In this document: in pieces, positions 11,719 through 22,517 of the stretch
Layout: every line of letters begins with the position of its first letter
Numbering within the stretch: position 1 is the first letter of the stretch
Origin: Porpolomopsis calyptriformis
Taxonomy: Eukaryota > Basidiomycota > Agaricomycetes > Agaricales > Hygrophoraceae
Direction of reading: 5' to 3'
Assembly (NCBI GenBank): GCA_951640195.1
Contig: OX621176.1
Coordinates: 1,240,001-1,304,000, forward strand
DNA length: 64,000 nucleotides
Notes under the pieces: generated by a model
The model's input: only the letters and a program-made list of their open reading frames with translations
The model's database searches: none
Told to the model about the DNA's origin: nothing
Position numbers and translations under genes: made by a program

Positions 11719-12924
11719 ATGGCGTGTTTTTTGTACATTTAATTGTCACGTCGCGTTTCATCTGTCGCGCTGTCGCGCTTGTACGAACTACTGATAACTA
11801 CATCGTTTCTCTAAGAAACATTAATTAATTGGGTGTGCACATCCTCTAGCTTGCCCACAAAGATGCACTCGGAATGTCCGAGCCCGACACATCGCCGACG
11901 ATGTGGGTGGTTGGCAGCGGGAAGCCACACAAGAAAAGCAGACCATAAGGTCTGCCTGTTACACACTCGTAGGACCATTCCACCTCATGCAGAGGTGGAA
12001 GGGGGGTAATGGTGGTAGTGGGTAGCTGGTGTATAGCCAACGAAAGGGAAGCAGAGGCGGGGGGTGGTTGGCGGTAGGAACCCAAGCGAAACAAGCAGGC
12101 CATAAGGCCCACCCGTTTCGCACATCCAGGCCGACCTCGCCTGGGGGTGGATAGGAGGGGGAGGAGGTCAGCCGGGGTCTGTCAATGGGGGGTGGGGCAC
12201 AATGGGGGCAAAAAAAAAGGAAACTCACTGATAGGCGCAAGCGCACTATACCCTATCAGCTGCGCGTACTCGGCGCGCGCACCTCCTCTAATTGCTTGCC
12301 AGCAATGACGAGGTGCTGTAGGTCAGGTGGAATTCAGTATTTTCATGCCACTGCAAGCAAGCATAACTGAGACGTAGTGCATTAGGGCATTGGCAGCTTG
12401 AACCAACGGAGCTAGGCGCATGATTAGGCTTGCGCTCTCTCAACTACCGACGCTCATGCACAACAAGAATTCACTCAAAGCAACCCACAGCTCACCAAAC
12501 TGCCTTGGGTCCCAAAGCCATCAGGCTGGACAAGGCTGCTGGGTTGGTTGGATATGATGCACTACGTCTCATATGCTTGCTTGCGGCAGCATGAAAATAC
12601 AAACAATCTACCTAACCTACAGCACCTCGTCATCGCTGGCAAGCAATTAGAGGAGGTGCGCGCGCTTTCAGATAAGGCCGGGGAGGCCATGCGTGTGATA
12701 GAGCCTGCTACTGGAGAGAAAGGCCATACACACGCACTGCGCAACGGTTGCGCTACCACCCCATTGTGTCGAAGGCTCGGACATTCCGAGTGCATCGTCT
12801 TTGCTGGCAAGCTGGAGGGTGTTAAAGCATTGATTAATCGATGTTTCCATGTAGTTATCTGTAGTTTGTACAAACGCGACATGAAATGCGACTGTGACGA
12901 TTAAATGTACAAAAAACACGCCAT
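11719..12924. mobile_element. 1,206-bp inverted-repeat (foldback) element, non-autonomous
   Basis: Both ends begin with ATGGCGTGTTTTTTGTACAT read inward, and the terminal inverted repeats remain alignable for about 160 bp (11719-11895 against 12924-12765). Flanks TCGGCTGT (11711-11718) and ACGGCTGT (12925-12932) fit an 8-bp target duplication with one mismatch; excising the element plus one copy restores the WD40 reading frame. A second inverted pair of about 105 bp lies inside (12273-12375 and 12560-12666). No transposase frame is present, so it needs a partner elsewhere. An 8-bp duplication suggests a hAT-like mechanism, but the terminal bases are not typical of hAT. Confidence 0.85.
11905..12145. 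repeat. Direct repeat of about 80 bp inside the element
   Basis: The segment at about 11907-11990 and that at about 12058-12140 share ordered blocks: GGTGGTTGG, CATAAGG, a pyrimidine block and an ACACTC/GCACATC block. They lie between the outer and inner inverted arms. Confidence 0.55.
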
Positions 12925-13378
12925 ACGGCTGTGGGACGCAGTCAGTGGTGTACATCTGAATACCCTCAAGGGACATTTTGGTTCGGTAGGATCGGTCGCA
13001 TTTTCCTCAGACGGCACGCTTATCGTTTCTGGATCCTTTGACAACACTGTTCGGCTGTGGGACGCAGTCAGTGGTGCACATCTAAACACCCTCGAAGTGC
13101 ATTTCGCCAATGTTGAATCCATCGCGCGATCTTATAGTTTGTCCGCAAACCTTTCATCTACCGATGGCCTCAACCCAACTAGTCCCATATTTGGCTGTAT
13201 CGCAGCAGACGGCTGGGTGCACTCCCTCACTCTAAATCGACGTATTTGTTGGGTTCCCGTCCATTACAGACCGATGAGTTTGTCTGCAAACGGATCTCGC
13301 GCAGTTTTTGGCACAAAGGATGATCGTGTCATTATCCTTGATTTCACAGGCGTGGACGCCTATCTTCGTAACCTGTAG
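12925..13378 (+). other. 3' segment of receptor A beyond the element
   Basis: Continues the WD40 frame with one complete repeat (GHFGSVGSVAFSSDG) and the conserved C-terminal region shared by receptors A, C and D: NVESIARS, DGWVHSLTLNRRICWVPV and DDRVIILDFTGVDAYLRNL before the stop at 13376-13378. In the present allele it is separated from its promoter by the element. Confidence 0.8.
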
Positions 13379-13543
13379 CTTTCCTAGCTCATCGTCCCAT
13401 GGCCTCACCATTAAGGAACCGTCTGTCCCCATCAAACTCTTGCTTTTGTAACATACAGTACTATATTTCTAGCAATGCTTTTCCAACTTTCTTGTGGTGG
13501 TGTTGGCAATGGTACACACTTCATTCGTGGATATATGCCCGCG

Positions 13544-14334
13544 TCAAGAGTTCGCTTCCAAACAACCAATAACACAAAAGAGGATAAGCTCGGCCCAGAT
13601 GCGAGCAAACGCTGGGTCGCACTCATTATCTGATTGAGCCGGTGCCGCCGCCGTGGAGGAAGGTCTCCTTTCAGCGGGTCTCCTTTCAGTAGGTTTGGCT
13701 CGCCATGTCGTTTTCAACTTTTTGGGCTCCCTGGCTCCAGTTACTGCCTCGTTGTAATCAGCATGGCCTCACACCTAACCGATTGATACAAGCACCCCCA
13801 CTTACATTGTTACCACCCGTGTTACTTGTCTCTGCTCTCCCTATAGGGGACAATGTGTTGGTCGCGGCCACATTATTTGCCGTCAATCCAGAGTTTTCTG
13901 CGGTGTTGGCGGCTGTGGTGGCGTTCGTAGAAGGCTTGCCAGGACTACTCTTCTTCGCGGCGGCAAGTTCAGGTTTGGTGTTTGCAGGTACTGGACGTGC
14001 GGTGCTAGTGGTGGTGGTGGATTTCTTGGGTGGTTTCACAGTTTCGCTCTTCGTTGATGTGGGTTTCTTGTGTGCAGGGCTGTTCTGGGTATTTTTTTAT
14101 TTTAAAAAACGAGTTGGAGAGAGGATGGGCGGGGGGATCGAACAAACCTTTTTAGCAACATCTGTCTGTATTTTAGAAACCAGCTCGACCTCCCCAGATG
14201 GACCTTGAACGACAAAAGATCGGTTGGAACAAAAGGCAAGATGAACGCGCAAGAGACATACCTTGTGGCGAGGACGTTCCTTCCTCTACTCCATGAGATG
14301 ACCCGTTGAGTTGGCTCGCAGCAGCAGCATTCAT
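13544..14334 (-). CDS. Low-complexity Ala/Thr/Ser/Pro-rich protein, unknown
   Basis: Inferred from a consistent splice chain on the minus strand. Start ATG 14334 (MNAAAASQLNGSSHGVEEG), then GPSGEVELVSKIQTDVAKK, then a long exon with VKPPKKSTTTTSTARPVP, KPELAAAKKSSPGKPST and NVAATNTLSPIG, and a last exon with REPKKLKTTWRAKPTERR, ending IGCLEANS at 13544. Donor/acceptor pairs are plausible but one (GTGGTA) is weak. Basic Lys/Pro-rich composition suggests a disordered, perhaps nuclear, protein; no domain recognised. It could also be the displaced 3' part of the J-domain gene just upstream on the same strand. A relic of its 3' end is repeated near 44590-44880. Confidence 0.4.
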
Positions 14335-14866
14335 GTCTACTTGATAGTTATCCCGGGCGAAGTGGGAGACAAGCTATGATGAGCACAAGGGAGTCTGGAT
14401 ATGCACTCAGCCGTGGGAGTGAACGGTGGTATCACACCGGGAGTGTCCCGGTGATATAGTGTTGCTGCTTCCCAGATTTGATACCGGTGCATATTGGACC
14501 CACAACTTGCAGTCAGTTGGGTGCTCGTCGACCGATGGGATTTGCCGATCATGGTTCCTTTTTTAGTTGTATGTGGCAATCCCGGTGCTTCGACGACCAC
14601 GGGCGAGTCCACCAGTTCCATCTCTCCCTTTCATTCAGCTAACCGCTCTTCAGCCAGTCACGAGTATACCAAATCTCGTTCCACCACCATCTCAATCCAC
14701 CTCCCGTTCACCTTCACTTTAACCTGCATTCATCTGTCACTCATATTACCACCCATCACTCCAGTTTTACACTTGCCTATCTCTGTTCTTGGTGGTGTCA
14801 TCTTGGGTCCCCACGCAGCCAACCTAGCCTCATCCGAAACCGGGAATAGTGATAACCCGTCCCTCT

Positions 14867-15446
14867 TCACTTTGGCACCCCGTTCTTGAAGAAAAAATCG
14901 TACCTTTCCCGACTCTCATCATTTCGCAATATATTCGTAACCACACTCAGCCGTGTAAACCGTTCGTAGATGTCCGCTACGTTTGGATTCTTGTCCGGGC
15001 TTGGGGGAGATGTGATGCCAATTGGGTCCTTCGTTCGATCATGTGAAACTAACTTACTGTAATTGAATGCTCATTTGTCTGTACGCTTTCGGGATCTCGT
15101 TCGCTGTTGCAGTTGAAGGCACGTCTAGCCATGAGTAAAACGTGGTTCCCTTCCCTGTCTGAGATGAGAAAACGGAGGAAACAGAGGGAATGGGTGTTTT
15201 CCAACCTTCAGTTGCTTCTACGGCACTAACTAGATCGAATATCTCATAGTCTTCCTGTACAAGAGAAATAAGTTTGACCATGAATGGGAGGATGATATAA
15301 TTACTTTTGTCCATCTGCCACGAACGAAATAATGACCAGTAAATGTCAGCTAGAGATAGAGCGAGATCATATCCACGCTGAAACGGCCCTCGTAATTACC
15401 TGCTTATAAGCAGGGCAAAGAGGAAGAGAAGCAAATGAAATTTCAT
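14867..15446 (-). pseudogene. Erj5-like ER J-domain protein, truncated by a stop codon
   Basis: Start ATG 15446 with signal-peptide-like MKFHLLLFLFALLIS. Exon 1 (15446-15400) joins a 10-nt microexon (ATGGACAAAA, codons W-T-K), then the exon starting EDYEIFDLVSAVEATEG, then KGTTFYSWLDVPSTATANE and AYRQMSIQL. A further intron completes the codon of the His in HPDKNPNV, the J-domain motif that stimulates Hsp70. The next block RERYDFFFKNGVPK is followed by TGA at 14869-14867, where relatives have Trp, and homologous sequence RGTGYHYSRFR continues beyond the stop; decayed coding traces extend to about 14630. The membrane segments expected of Erj5 are therefore lost. Family assignment is from motif memory. 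Confidence 0.7.
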
Positions 15447-15631
15447 GGGTGGGTGATTGAGCGAGTTGGAAACGATAGCGCCATCTGTTTTCTTCTGCTC
15501 TTTTAGGCTCTCAGAACGTTTATCTGCGATTTCTCGACCGACAGTACTCTATGCTCGACGCACAACACTGTTTTCACTATTTCCTTGATGGTTGAATGCC
15601 AAAATGAACGCATTTGCAGCTGTAGGTTTCA

Positions 15632-15958
15632 ATTACAGCCGTTTGCACATGGCTTGACACTTGTCCGGAGATTTAAAAAAAGAAAAGTCGACTAGCCATA
15701 ACTTGTACAATCTCTTACTGACATTGCTCATCACCTTAATGGTACCACCCAACAGTGTGCTTGATCCTGGTGACATTGAATCATCTTCCGACAAGCTTGA
15801 AGCTGCCATTAAGCCTGATTTTAGTACAACAGAGTCGTGAACGGCAGCCTAAAAGTTGTATTTAAATGATTAATAATCAGTCATAACAGCACTGAGTCGA
15901 CTCTTTTCTTGTTTCAAATCCGCGGAAAAGTGTCAAGCCATGTGCAAACAGCTGTAAT
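15632..15958. mobile_element. 327-bp MITE-like element
   Basis: Ends ATTACAGC (15632-15639) and GCTGTAAT (15951-15958) are inverted, and the inverted repeats remain alignable over about 70 bp (shared core TTTGCACATGGCTTGACACT and a nearby GTCGACT). No coding capacity. A target duplication is not clear. Confidence 0.65.
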
Positions 15959-15959
15959 A

Positions 15960-16740
15960 CCTGCGAGGTTGACAGGACCTCCTCTCTTTCAAATAGATTT
16001 CTTGCATCAATGTCTTCACAATCTTTAGGCTGACTTTCACCTTTGTTCGACAGGCTGACCCGCTTGTTAAGTCCGGTTTTTTCTTTTCGTCCAGACCTCT
16101 ATCAAAAGAAAATTTGGGGCCTAGATTTGAGGTTATGTTATTGCGCTGACGCTCAGACTCTCTGAAGGGACATGTCTGCTGTTTCTCAGAACACGCTTCT
16201 TGGATGAACCAGAGACGTCTATTGAAGTTCTCGTAGGTATAGTCCATTAACAAGGCACCAGACCATTCGGTCAATTGGTGTAAGGAAACATCAAACCTTT
16301 CAATTCGCCGAACAAAGAAGCATTGCGTAAAAACAGCGAAGACCTTTGAGGTGCAATAAGCTTCACCTCGAGTAGACCATCGATTAGTTTCCAAAGTATA
16401 ACTTGCGCTTTGTATTCGAGTCTTGGGTGATCGAGTATGTTCCATTGGCGCTATCGCGTACCAGAGTCCCGGAGGTGGTCTCAGTGAGCTCAGCGAGGTT
16501 CTGAGTCCATATGCCAGGGGTCTGAATCGCTCCCTGCAAGATCTCGCTCTCTTGATAGTCGGACGAGATATAAGCTTAGAGTGTAGGAGTGAGCATTGGC
16601 ATCACGTTATACCCAGAGCCATGAAAGATAAGATGTAAGACTTGGATAGTCTGACTGTAGGGGAAAAGTGTTAAACCCGATGCCAGGGAAGTACAGCACG
16701 CAGGGGGGCGGCGCCGATTCACCCGTATCGATGCTTGCAC
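15960..16740. other. Intergenic; unrecognised open frame on minus strand
   Basis: A 170-codon frame on the minus strand (15933-16445) overlaps the MITE end and matches nothing I recognise. The rest holds no gene I can support. Confidence 0.35.
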
Positions 16741-17760
16741 AAAGATGAATTCGAGTGAGTTTTAATAACGGGAAACTGTACACACCAATACCAAGATCCT
16801 GGGGGTCGGATGTCCCGTTGATTACTTGAATATCCGGCGTAGATGAACTAACAGGTGTGAGGGGCTGCGCTCGTTTCGCAAACATATATTAACTGAGAGT
16901 GTGTGTAAGCTCACCGTGAACGGGAATACCCCAGCAGAGTCCCCCATCAACTTTGTTTGTTGATTGGCCTAAGCAATGGTCATATGGTCAGTGATAGATG
17001 ATGAGGTGCTGTACAGTATTGCTCTTACATTGATATAAACCCAGGTCGAAGTATAGCCGATGACACTATCCATGACCTGCGGTTTCACGAACGCAAGTCT
17101 GGGATGGTCACGTTGAGAAATTCATTGCCCTCCTCGAGATGGTTGATGGGACTTACTGGTTCTGATAGGTAGCCGGCATTGCGTACCCTCCTGCGAATGA
17201 TAGTTGCTTATTTGATTCAACAAGCCTCGATCATAATTTACCTGTAGCACTGAAAGTGGAAACTTTAGAAGGAATTCAAAAGAGAATGCTAAGACAGAAC
17301 AAAGAAAATACCCATACCTCCAGGGTGCAAGGAAATAATCCTGGTATATGCAAGGCATGGCCTGGTCGTCGAAAGTTAGAATAAGAGTCGCCTCTTTCCC
17401 GAGGTCCTGGCTAAGCAACGAACTCACGAAACGCCAACCAGAAACTCACCAATGGATAGTAATGTTTGTGATGAACTTTGCAGACATCTCGTGTAGAATT
17501 AGAAGAGAACCTGTTAGCGTTGAACCGCGGTCTGTGGACAAGTTACGACTTGGCCTTATATACCTCACATACAGGACCCTGTGACGTGCCGTCGCATTCT
17601 AGTGTGTATTGTCAGGTGCTGATTGCGGAGAGGAGCTGTTTGACAATCTCATCAGAAGATATCTTCCAATTCGGTTCCGTGCAGATAACGACGTGCGTGC
17701 CCCAGCTTCATCAATTCTCTGATAATCTTGACAGTTTGCAGTGGGACAAACGCTGACTGC
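16741..17760 (-). pseudogene. Decayed multi-exon gene, copy 1
   Basis: Exon-like pieces read on the minus strand with GTAAG donors between them: SSLLSQDLGKEATLILTFDD (near 17370), LAFVKPQVMDSVIGYTSTW (near 17080), and a third starting [15 protein letters not shown] (near 16860). The first piece is reminiscent of fungal secreted phosphoesterase/acid phosphatases, but this is weak. No intact frame. The block is repeated at 18714-19640. Confidence 0.35.
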
Positions 17761-18713
17761 TGAATGATCAGAACGACGACTCTCCGTCCACCCCTTGAGC
17801 ACGGATGATGGATGATCGTAGGTCAACAGGATGCCCCGAAACAATTATGACCTATTGGGTTTCAGATTTACCCACTTTCCGGCACTCGAACCATGGCACA
17901 GGCGCGTGTTGAGTGAATAGTAACAATCGGGGCAGGCTATTCATGACCCAGACCTAGACCTTGGAGGAATATTACATTCCTGAGATAACACCAATCTCTC
18001 GAACTGCAGGTTGAGTTTGTCGTCTGAGATTAAAGGGGTCGACGTGTTCGGTGTCCAATGAAATTCTTGTAGGTATAGTACACTGATCTGTGTTCACGAA
18101 CTGGACAGCCATCCACTTGTTATAAAATGATAGCATGAAGACGATGTTGACCGACTGGCAGGATGGGTATACTGCAGATCACATCACTGACCAACCGAGT
18201 TGTGTCAGGCTAGAATCCCAGTTGACTTGACCGACAAGTGTAACGGCATTGCATTACTGTCTTGTCGCCTGGTTGGCTAACCGAGTTATGATTCCGTTCA
18301 TTGGATCCGAAGAGCAGATGTCTGTACATATCACCTGAACCACATTCTGCACGGTGCGGCGGAGTGATTTTTTACCATCGCGATCACCTGGAACTGAAAC
18401 CTTGTATGTCGATTGGATGTGCCAATCCTAGAACAAGATGTAATAATCACAAGAGATGCTTCGCCTACGTGATCGATATTTGGTGATCTTTGATGTCAAC
18501 TCTTTAGGCTCACATTATGTATTCGTAGCTGCGAAATTCCAGGTTGAGTCGAGTGAAAAGCAAGATGGACCGGACGAACATAAACATACCTTTCAGCGAG
18601 GACATTCCTTGCTCTACTCCATCAGATATGGCCCTGCTGAGCTGGCAGCGTTCATCTCTACTTCGGACACACTAGGTGACAGGCTGTCATAAGCAACGAC
18701 CTTGTTCCCACCA
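17761..18713. other. Intergenic between two decayed copies
   Basis: No supportable gene. Short frames only. Confidence 0.35.
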
Positions 18714-19640
18714 AAGATCAATTCGAGTAAGTCTTAATGATGAGAAACTGTGAACACCAATGCTAAGATTCCGGAGACCGGGTGCCCCGTCGATTGCTTG
18801 AATATTCGGCTCTGCCAAACCAGCAGGTGTAGGGGCTACGCTGGTTTAGCAAATATATGTTGATCTAAGGAGCGGCCACATAATCAGTGATAGATGATGG
18901 ACTGCCGTACGGCTCTGACATTGATGTCAACCCAAGTCGAAGTACCGAATGAACGATGATACTATTCTTAACCTGCGGCTTCACGAACGAAAGTCTGGGA
19001 AGGTCACGTTGAGAAATTCATTACTCTCCTGGAGATGATTGATGGGACTTACTGGCTCTGATACGCAGCCGACATTGCATACCCTCCTGCGAATGATAGT
19101 TGCTTATTTAAGTTAATAGGCACTGACCATGACTTACCTGTATCACCGCAAGTGTCAACTGCCGAAGAAATTCATACGAGAATGATAGAAATTCAGGTAC
19201 AGGCGGCGCATAGGATGGTCGTTGATAAGAGTCGACTCTTTTCACTGGGTGTGTACACAACCCAGATAGGTGTGTTGCGGCCTTGGCATTCGGATGTGTG
19301 CTGAACCCGGTGGGGCCAACTTGTGGAGCCAACTTGTGGAGCCACTATGCTTGAATTAAGCCTTTCCAGGTTCCTTTAACTGTCGGTTCGACAGCTTGTA
19401 TGAACTCACATAAGAAAACCGCTGATAGGCCTTTCTCCCGGAGCAACAGGGCTATTCATGGCGAGGAGGCGCATCCTTCGACATCAGGTACTGTTTGCGC
19501 ATACAATGGATCATGGAGCTGCTTGAGAATCGCATGAGAAGATATCTTTTCAATTCGGGTACCGAGCAAGTAGTGGCGTGCAGGCCCAGGGGTCAACGAT
19601 ATCTCAAGGCAACTATGACTGACTGGGTTTCCGGCGGTAT
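18714..19640 (-). pseudogene. Decayed multi-exon gene, copy 2
   Basis: Direct, diverged duplicate of 16741-17760. Shared blocks include TTCACGAACG...AAGTCTGGGA, GGTCACGTTGAGAAATTCAT and CCCTCCTGCGAATGATAGTT. Frames are broken in different places from copy 1, so the duplication is old or both were already decaying. Confidence 0.5.
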
Positions 19641-20046
19641 CCACTTTCCGACTTGAACAAATGCACTCGTCTCAAGCAAAGCAAAACATTTCTCTCCCAT
19701 GTACGATGGGGCATCTGAGCAAAAATATTCCAGAGAAATTAAAGATATCCAGACTGGATGCAACTCTTACCGTTCACCATCTTAAACCACGCGCCGAAGC
19801 TTTGAATCTTGGGCGGGCAAGCGGAGTTTTAAAACCTTAGCACCGCGATTACACTCGGGAAGTGGCTACCCCCGGAAACCTAACAAGTCCTAGTACCATC
19901 TCCCTGCGCCTGAGCTCGCATTAGGGATTGAATTGCCAAGATATGGCACCTCTCTGGCAGTATAAATACGCGTCTTATTCCAAGGATGACATTCCAACCT
20001 CACTTTTAACCCACAACCCACAACCACACGAATCCACACTATCAAC
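19641..20046. other. Upstream region of the gene at 20047
   Basis: A TATA-like TATAAATA lies near 19960, about 85 bp upstream of the ATG at 20047, consistent with a promoter. Nothing else seen. Confidence 0.4.
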
Positions 20047-20594
20047 ATGTCGACTTCAGTTGATTGTCAGTATTTTATGTTGCACATCGCTGACCATGCT
20101 TATTCACCCTCATGCTACTCGATCCCGCAACAGACGCAGATGCCTGGCTCATGAACCATGCCATCGGTGCCAATGCCGCCGACGGTTACTTATCCGTCGA
20201 GAAAGCTGTTTCCGACCCAAAGACGGGCGCCCAGCTTACCGCTTTTGAATGGGGGATTGCATCTCTCCTCGTGAGCGATCCTTCTGCCGATGTTGTCTTT
20301 CTATCCCACTTACTTCTTCTTCGATAGGTGACAGGTGTCGTTGGTACCGACGGGTTTGCCAATACCGCGGTTTCCGTCTCCGTTCCCGTTTTCGGCTTCG
20401 TTGACGTCGGTAATATTGGATCCAGCCTCAGGCAGGATCCCAAAATCGAGATCAATCTCCAATTTGCGAAGGGCTACGTGATGACGTATTTCAACGAATC
20501 TGCCGCAGCAGGGACGGAAGTCTGGCTGAAGGCCAACGTCAAGCTCACCTATGGCGGTACGATTAACAAGGATATCAAGCTTTTCACTATCTAG
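20047..20594 (+). CDS. Small unknown protein, 140 residues
   Basis: Three exons, 20047-20065, 20134-20270 and 20328-20594, all joins in frame (introns GTCAGT...ACAG and GTGAGC...ATAG). The product starts MSTSVDYADAWLMNHAIGA, continues EKAVSDPKTGAQLTAFEWG and VTGVVGTDGFANTAVSVSVP, then a beta-rich half with VGNIGSS, GTEVWLKANVKLTY, and ends IKLFTI. No signal peptide or membrane segment. I do not recognise a named family; the compact alternating hydrophobic pattern suggests a small soluble beta protein. Confidence 0.65.
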
Positions 20595-20983
20595 TACGTT
20601 TAAAACCACTCCACGGCTTACCGCAGGTAATTATGGTTCTAATGTGTCACCCTCAGGTTTGGAGATTCCAAAAGCGTCCCGTTTCTCCTGTATGATATTT
20701 AGTTCTGAATAACGGTCCAATGAAAATGTTCGTTTGTGTTTGTAAACATGCATTAAGACGAGAGTTTTCCTGATGTCGAAGATCACGAGTTGTGCTACAT
20801 TATATTATACAGCCGTTTAATAACAAAAAGTCCAACCATGGGCCCTCTAGGCCTTGTCTAAGATGGACATTCCAAAATGAGTGGTGGGGGCACGAGATCG
20901 CACTTGTCGATATCGGCACCCCGAAAGCGAGTAAAACGAAAGTCAAGAACGATATGTGGGAGAGGAACGAAAGGCCCATTCGA

Positions 20984-22407
20984 TCAAGCAATTGATAATA
21001 AACCACATGCAGCCATTAATGTACCCACCCAAGTTCCCGGTAGTTGATGATGCGAACCGACTATAGAATTTGCACCGCTGGTTGGTCGGGCTGTGGGCAT
21101 GAGTGTGTGTGTGCCGACACTGGTTGCACTCCCTGTGGCTGGCAAAGTTGCAGAATCGTACCTGGAGCAAGCCAAATCCATCAGCCCTGTTGGGACAGGG
21201 GGGCGAATGTGAAAAATAAAAAACTGACGCTGAACTCGCGGCTGCAGGATCGCTAGCTGTATTTGCAAGTACGGCATCGATAACGTGGATGACGCCGTTG
21301 TTAACCAGGAGATCAGTTTGGACAATCCGTGCTGTGAATGAGGAGGCGCCGGCGCTGCTCGTGACGTATGTGCCAGTAGCGTTGGTCGAGAGGGAGAGAG
21401 GTTCGCCTACTGCGGAAATGTAACTTGGGGAACCGCTGAAAAGCGTCGGGGAATAGATGGAGCTGCCGTTGATGATCTATATTACGAACAAGCTCGGCGG
21501 CGATGAAAAAAAAAAAAAGATGGAGTACGAACGTGGTTCTTCATTAGGGTCATTAAGGTGGTGATATTACCGGGACCGGTGAGATGGGTGGCTGCGGACT
21601 GGAAGGCTGCATTACTAGGGGCGAAGAAGGTGTAGCCCGAGATGCTGTCCCAGCCACCGACACTTAGGGCGTCCATTAAGGAAGTATTCGTAGGGTTCCG
21701 GCCTGCGGGGTAGGCTGTGTATTGGAGATTATTAAGGACGCGTGCGAGGGCGGTCAGGTTGTGTTGGGCGACGACGGCGGGGAAGTAGCCAGGTACATCG
21801 ATGACGGCATTGAGGATATGGATGAGGATGTTGTTGTAATGCATGGTCTTGAGGATGATGACATTGGTACTGTGTGGTAGGTTGTTGGCTGGGGTGGATA
21901 TAAATGAAGAGCTGGACGCACTTTTGGTTGCAGATGTCGCGTGTTTGTTTGGACCACGCAAGGACCTGTGATTTTCCACCTTCGAGCGCAACGAGGTGTG
22001 GATCGTTGAGGTAGGTGGAGCCGATCGTTATGGCAGAGAAAGTTCCGGCGTCGGGTGAAATTTCAGAGGAAACAATATGGTACGCGAACGTGTCTGCAAG
22101 CAGCTGGGGGCTATGGCTGATATTCGAGAGGAGACCGGTGACTGCACGAAGCTGAATGTAAACCACGGGGAAAAAAAGAAATTGGCTGATACGGACAAGA
22201 AATATCATTTGGCGCAAACAAGGTAAGATTTTGTTCCCCGGAGAGCAAGGTCAACAGAGATCGACCGGTGGCGGTCTGATTAAGCTGTCGAGCGCTCCTA
22301 ACAAAAGTATTAAGACCGGCCGCTTGAAGGGCGCGAAAAAGGCCGTCCTGAGCGAGGGCTGCCGGGATCGCGAGAAGAGCAGCGAGGGCAAGGGGTACGA
22401 TGAGCAT
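20984..22407 (-). CDS. Fasciclin (FAS1) domain cell-surface protein
   Basis: Signal peptide MLIVPLALAALLAIPAALAQ from the ATG at 22407. Two FAS1 domains spread over several short exons. Domain 1: RSLLTLLSGEQNLTLFAPND, LLADTFAYHIVSS. Domain 2: LARVLNNLQ, GYTFFAPSNAAFQSAA, then LLVNNGVIHVIDAVL near 21270. A Ser/Thr-rich tail ends in hydrophobic GTLMAACGLLSIA with the stop at 20986-20984, consistent with GPI anchoring. N-glycosylation sequons (NQT, NLT, NIT, NTS, NGS) are frequent. FAS1 proteins act in adhesion at the cell wall or membrane. Some exon borders were not fixed exactly. Divergent from the Tom6-like gene with only 110 bp between starts. Confidence 0.85.
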
Positions 22408-22517
22408 GGTCAGTACAAAGAAAGACGGCCATCGAGGAGAGAATCCATCGATCGAGTTGCGGTTGCCATGACGGCAATTTCCGTTTTATTGACAGAACCA
22501 TTTCCGTCTTCCCCGTC

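Larger units (their letters stand above)
8572..13378 (+). pseudogene. NACHT-WD40 receptor A (NWD type), split by an insertion
   Basis: STAND/NLR-type receptor of the fungal NWD class, presumed cytosolic sensor with a NACHT NTPase switch and a WD40 ligand-binding propeller. Exons: 8572-8677, 8751-10339, then 10389 onward; both introns keep frame (the second is GTTCGT...ACAG). N-terminus MSIAPLPSTQIL has no separate effector domain. Walker A is GSAGTGKT (near 8950), Walker B VVVLDALDE (near 9246). Ten WD40 repeats of 42 residues follow from about 10615. The repeat array is interrupted after nine repeats by a 1,206-bp element at 11719-12924; the tenth repeat and the conserved tail ending GVDAYLRNL resume at 12925-13378. 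Read-through into the element stops at 11828, so a truncated nine-repeat protein could still be made. Removing the element restores the frame exactly. Confidence 0.88.
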
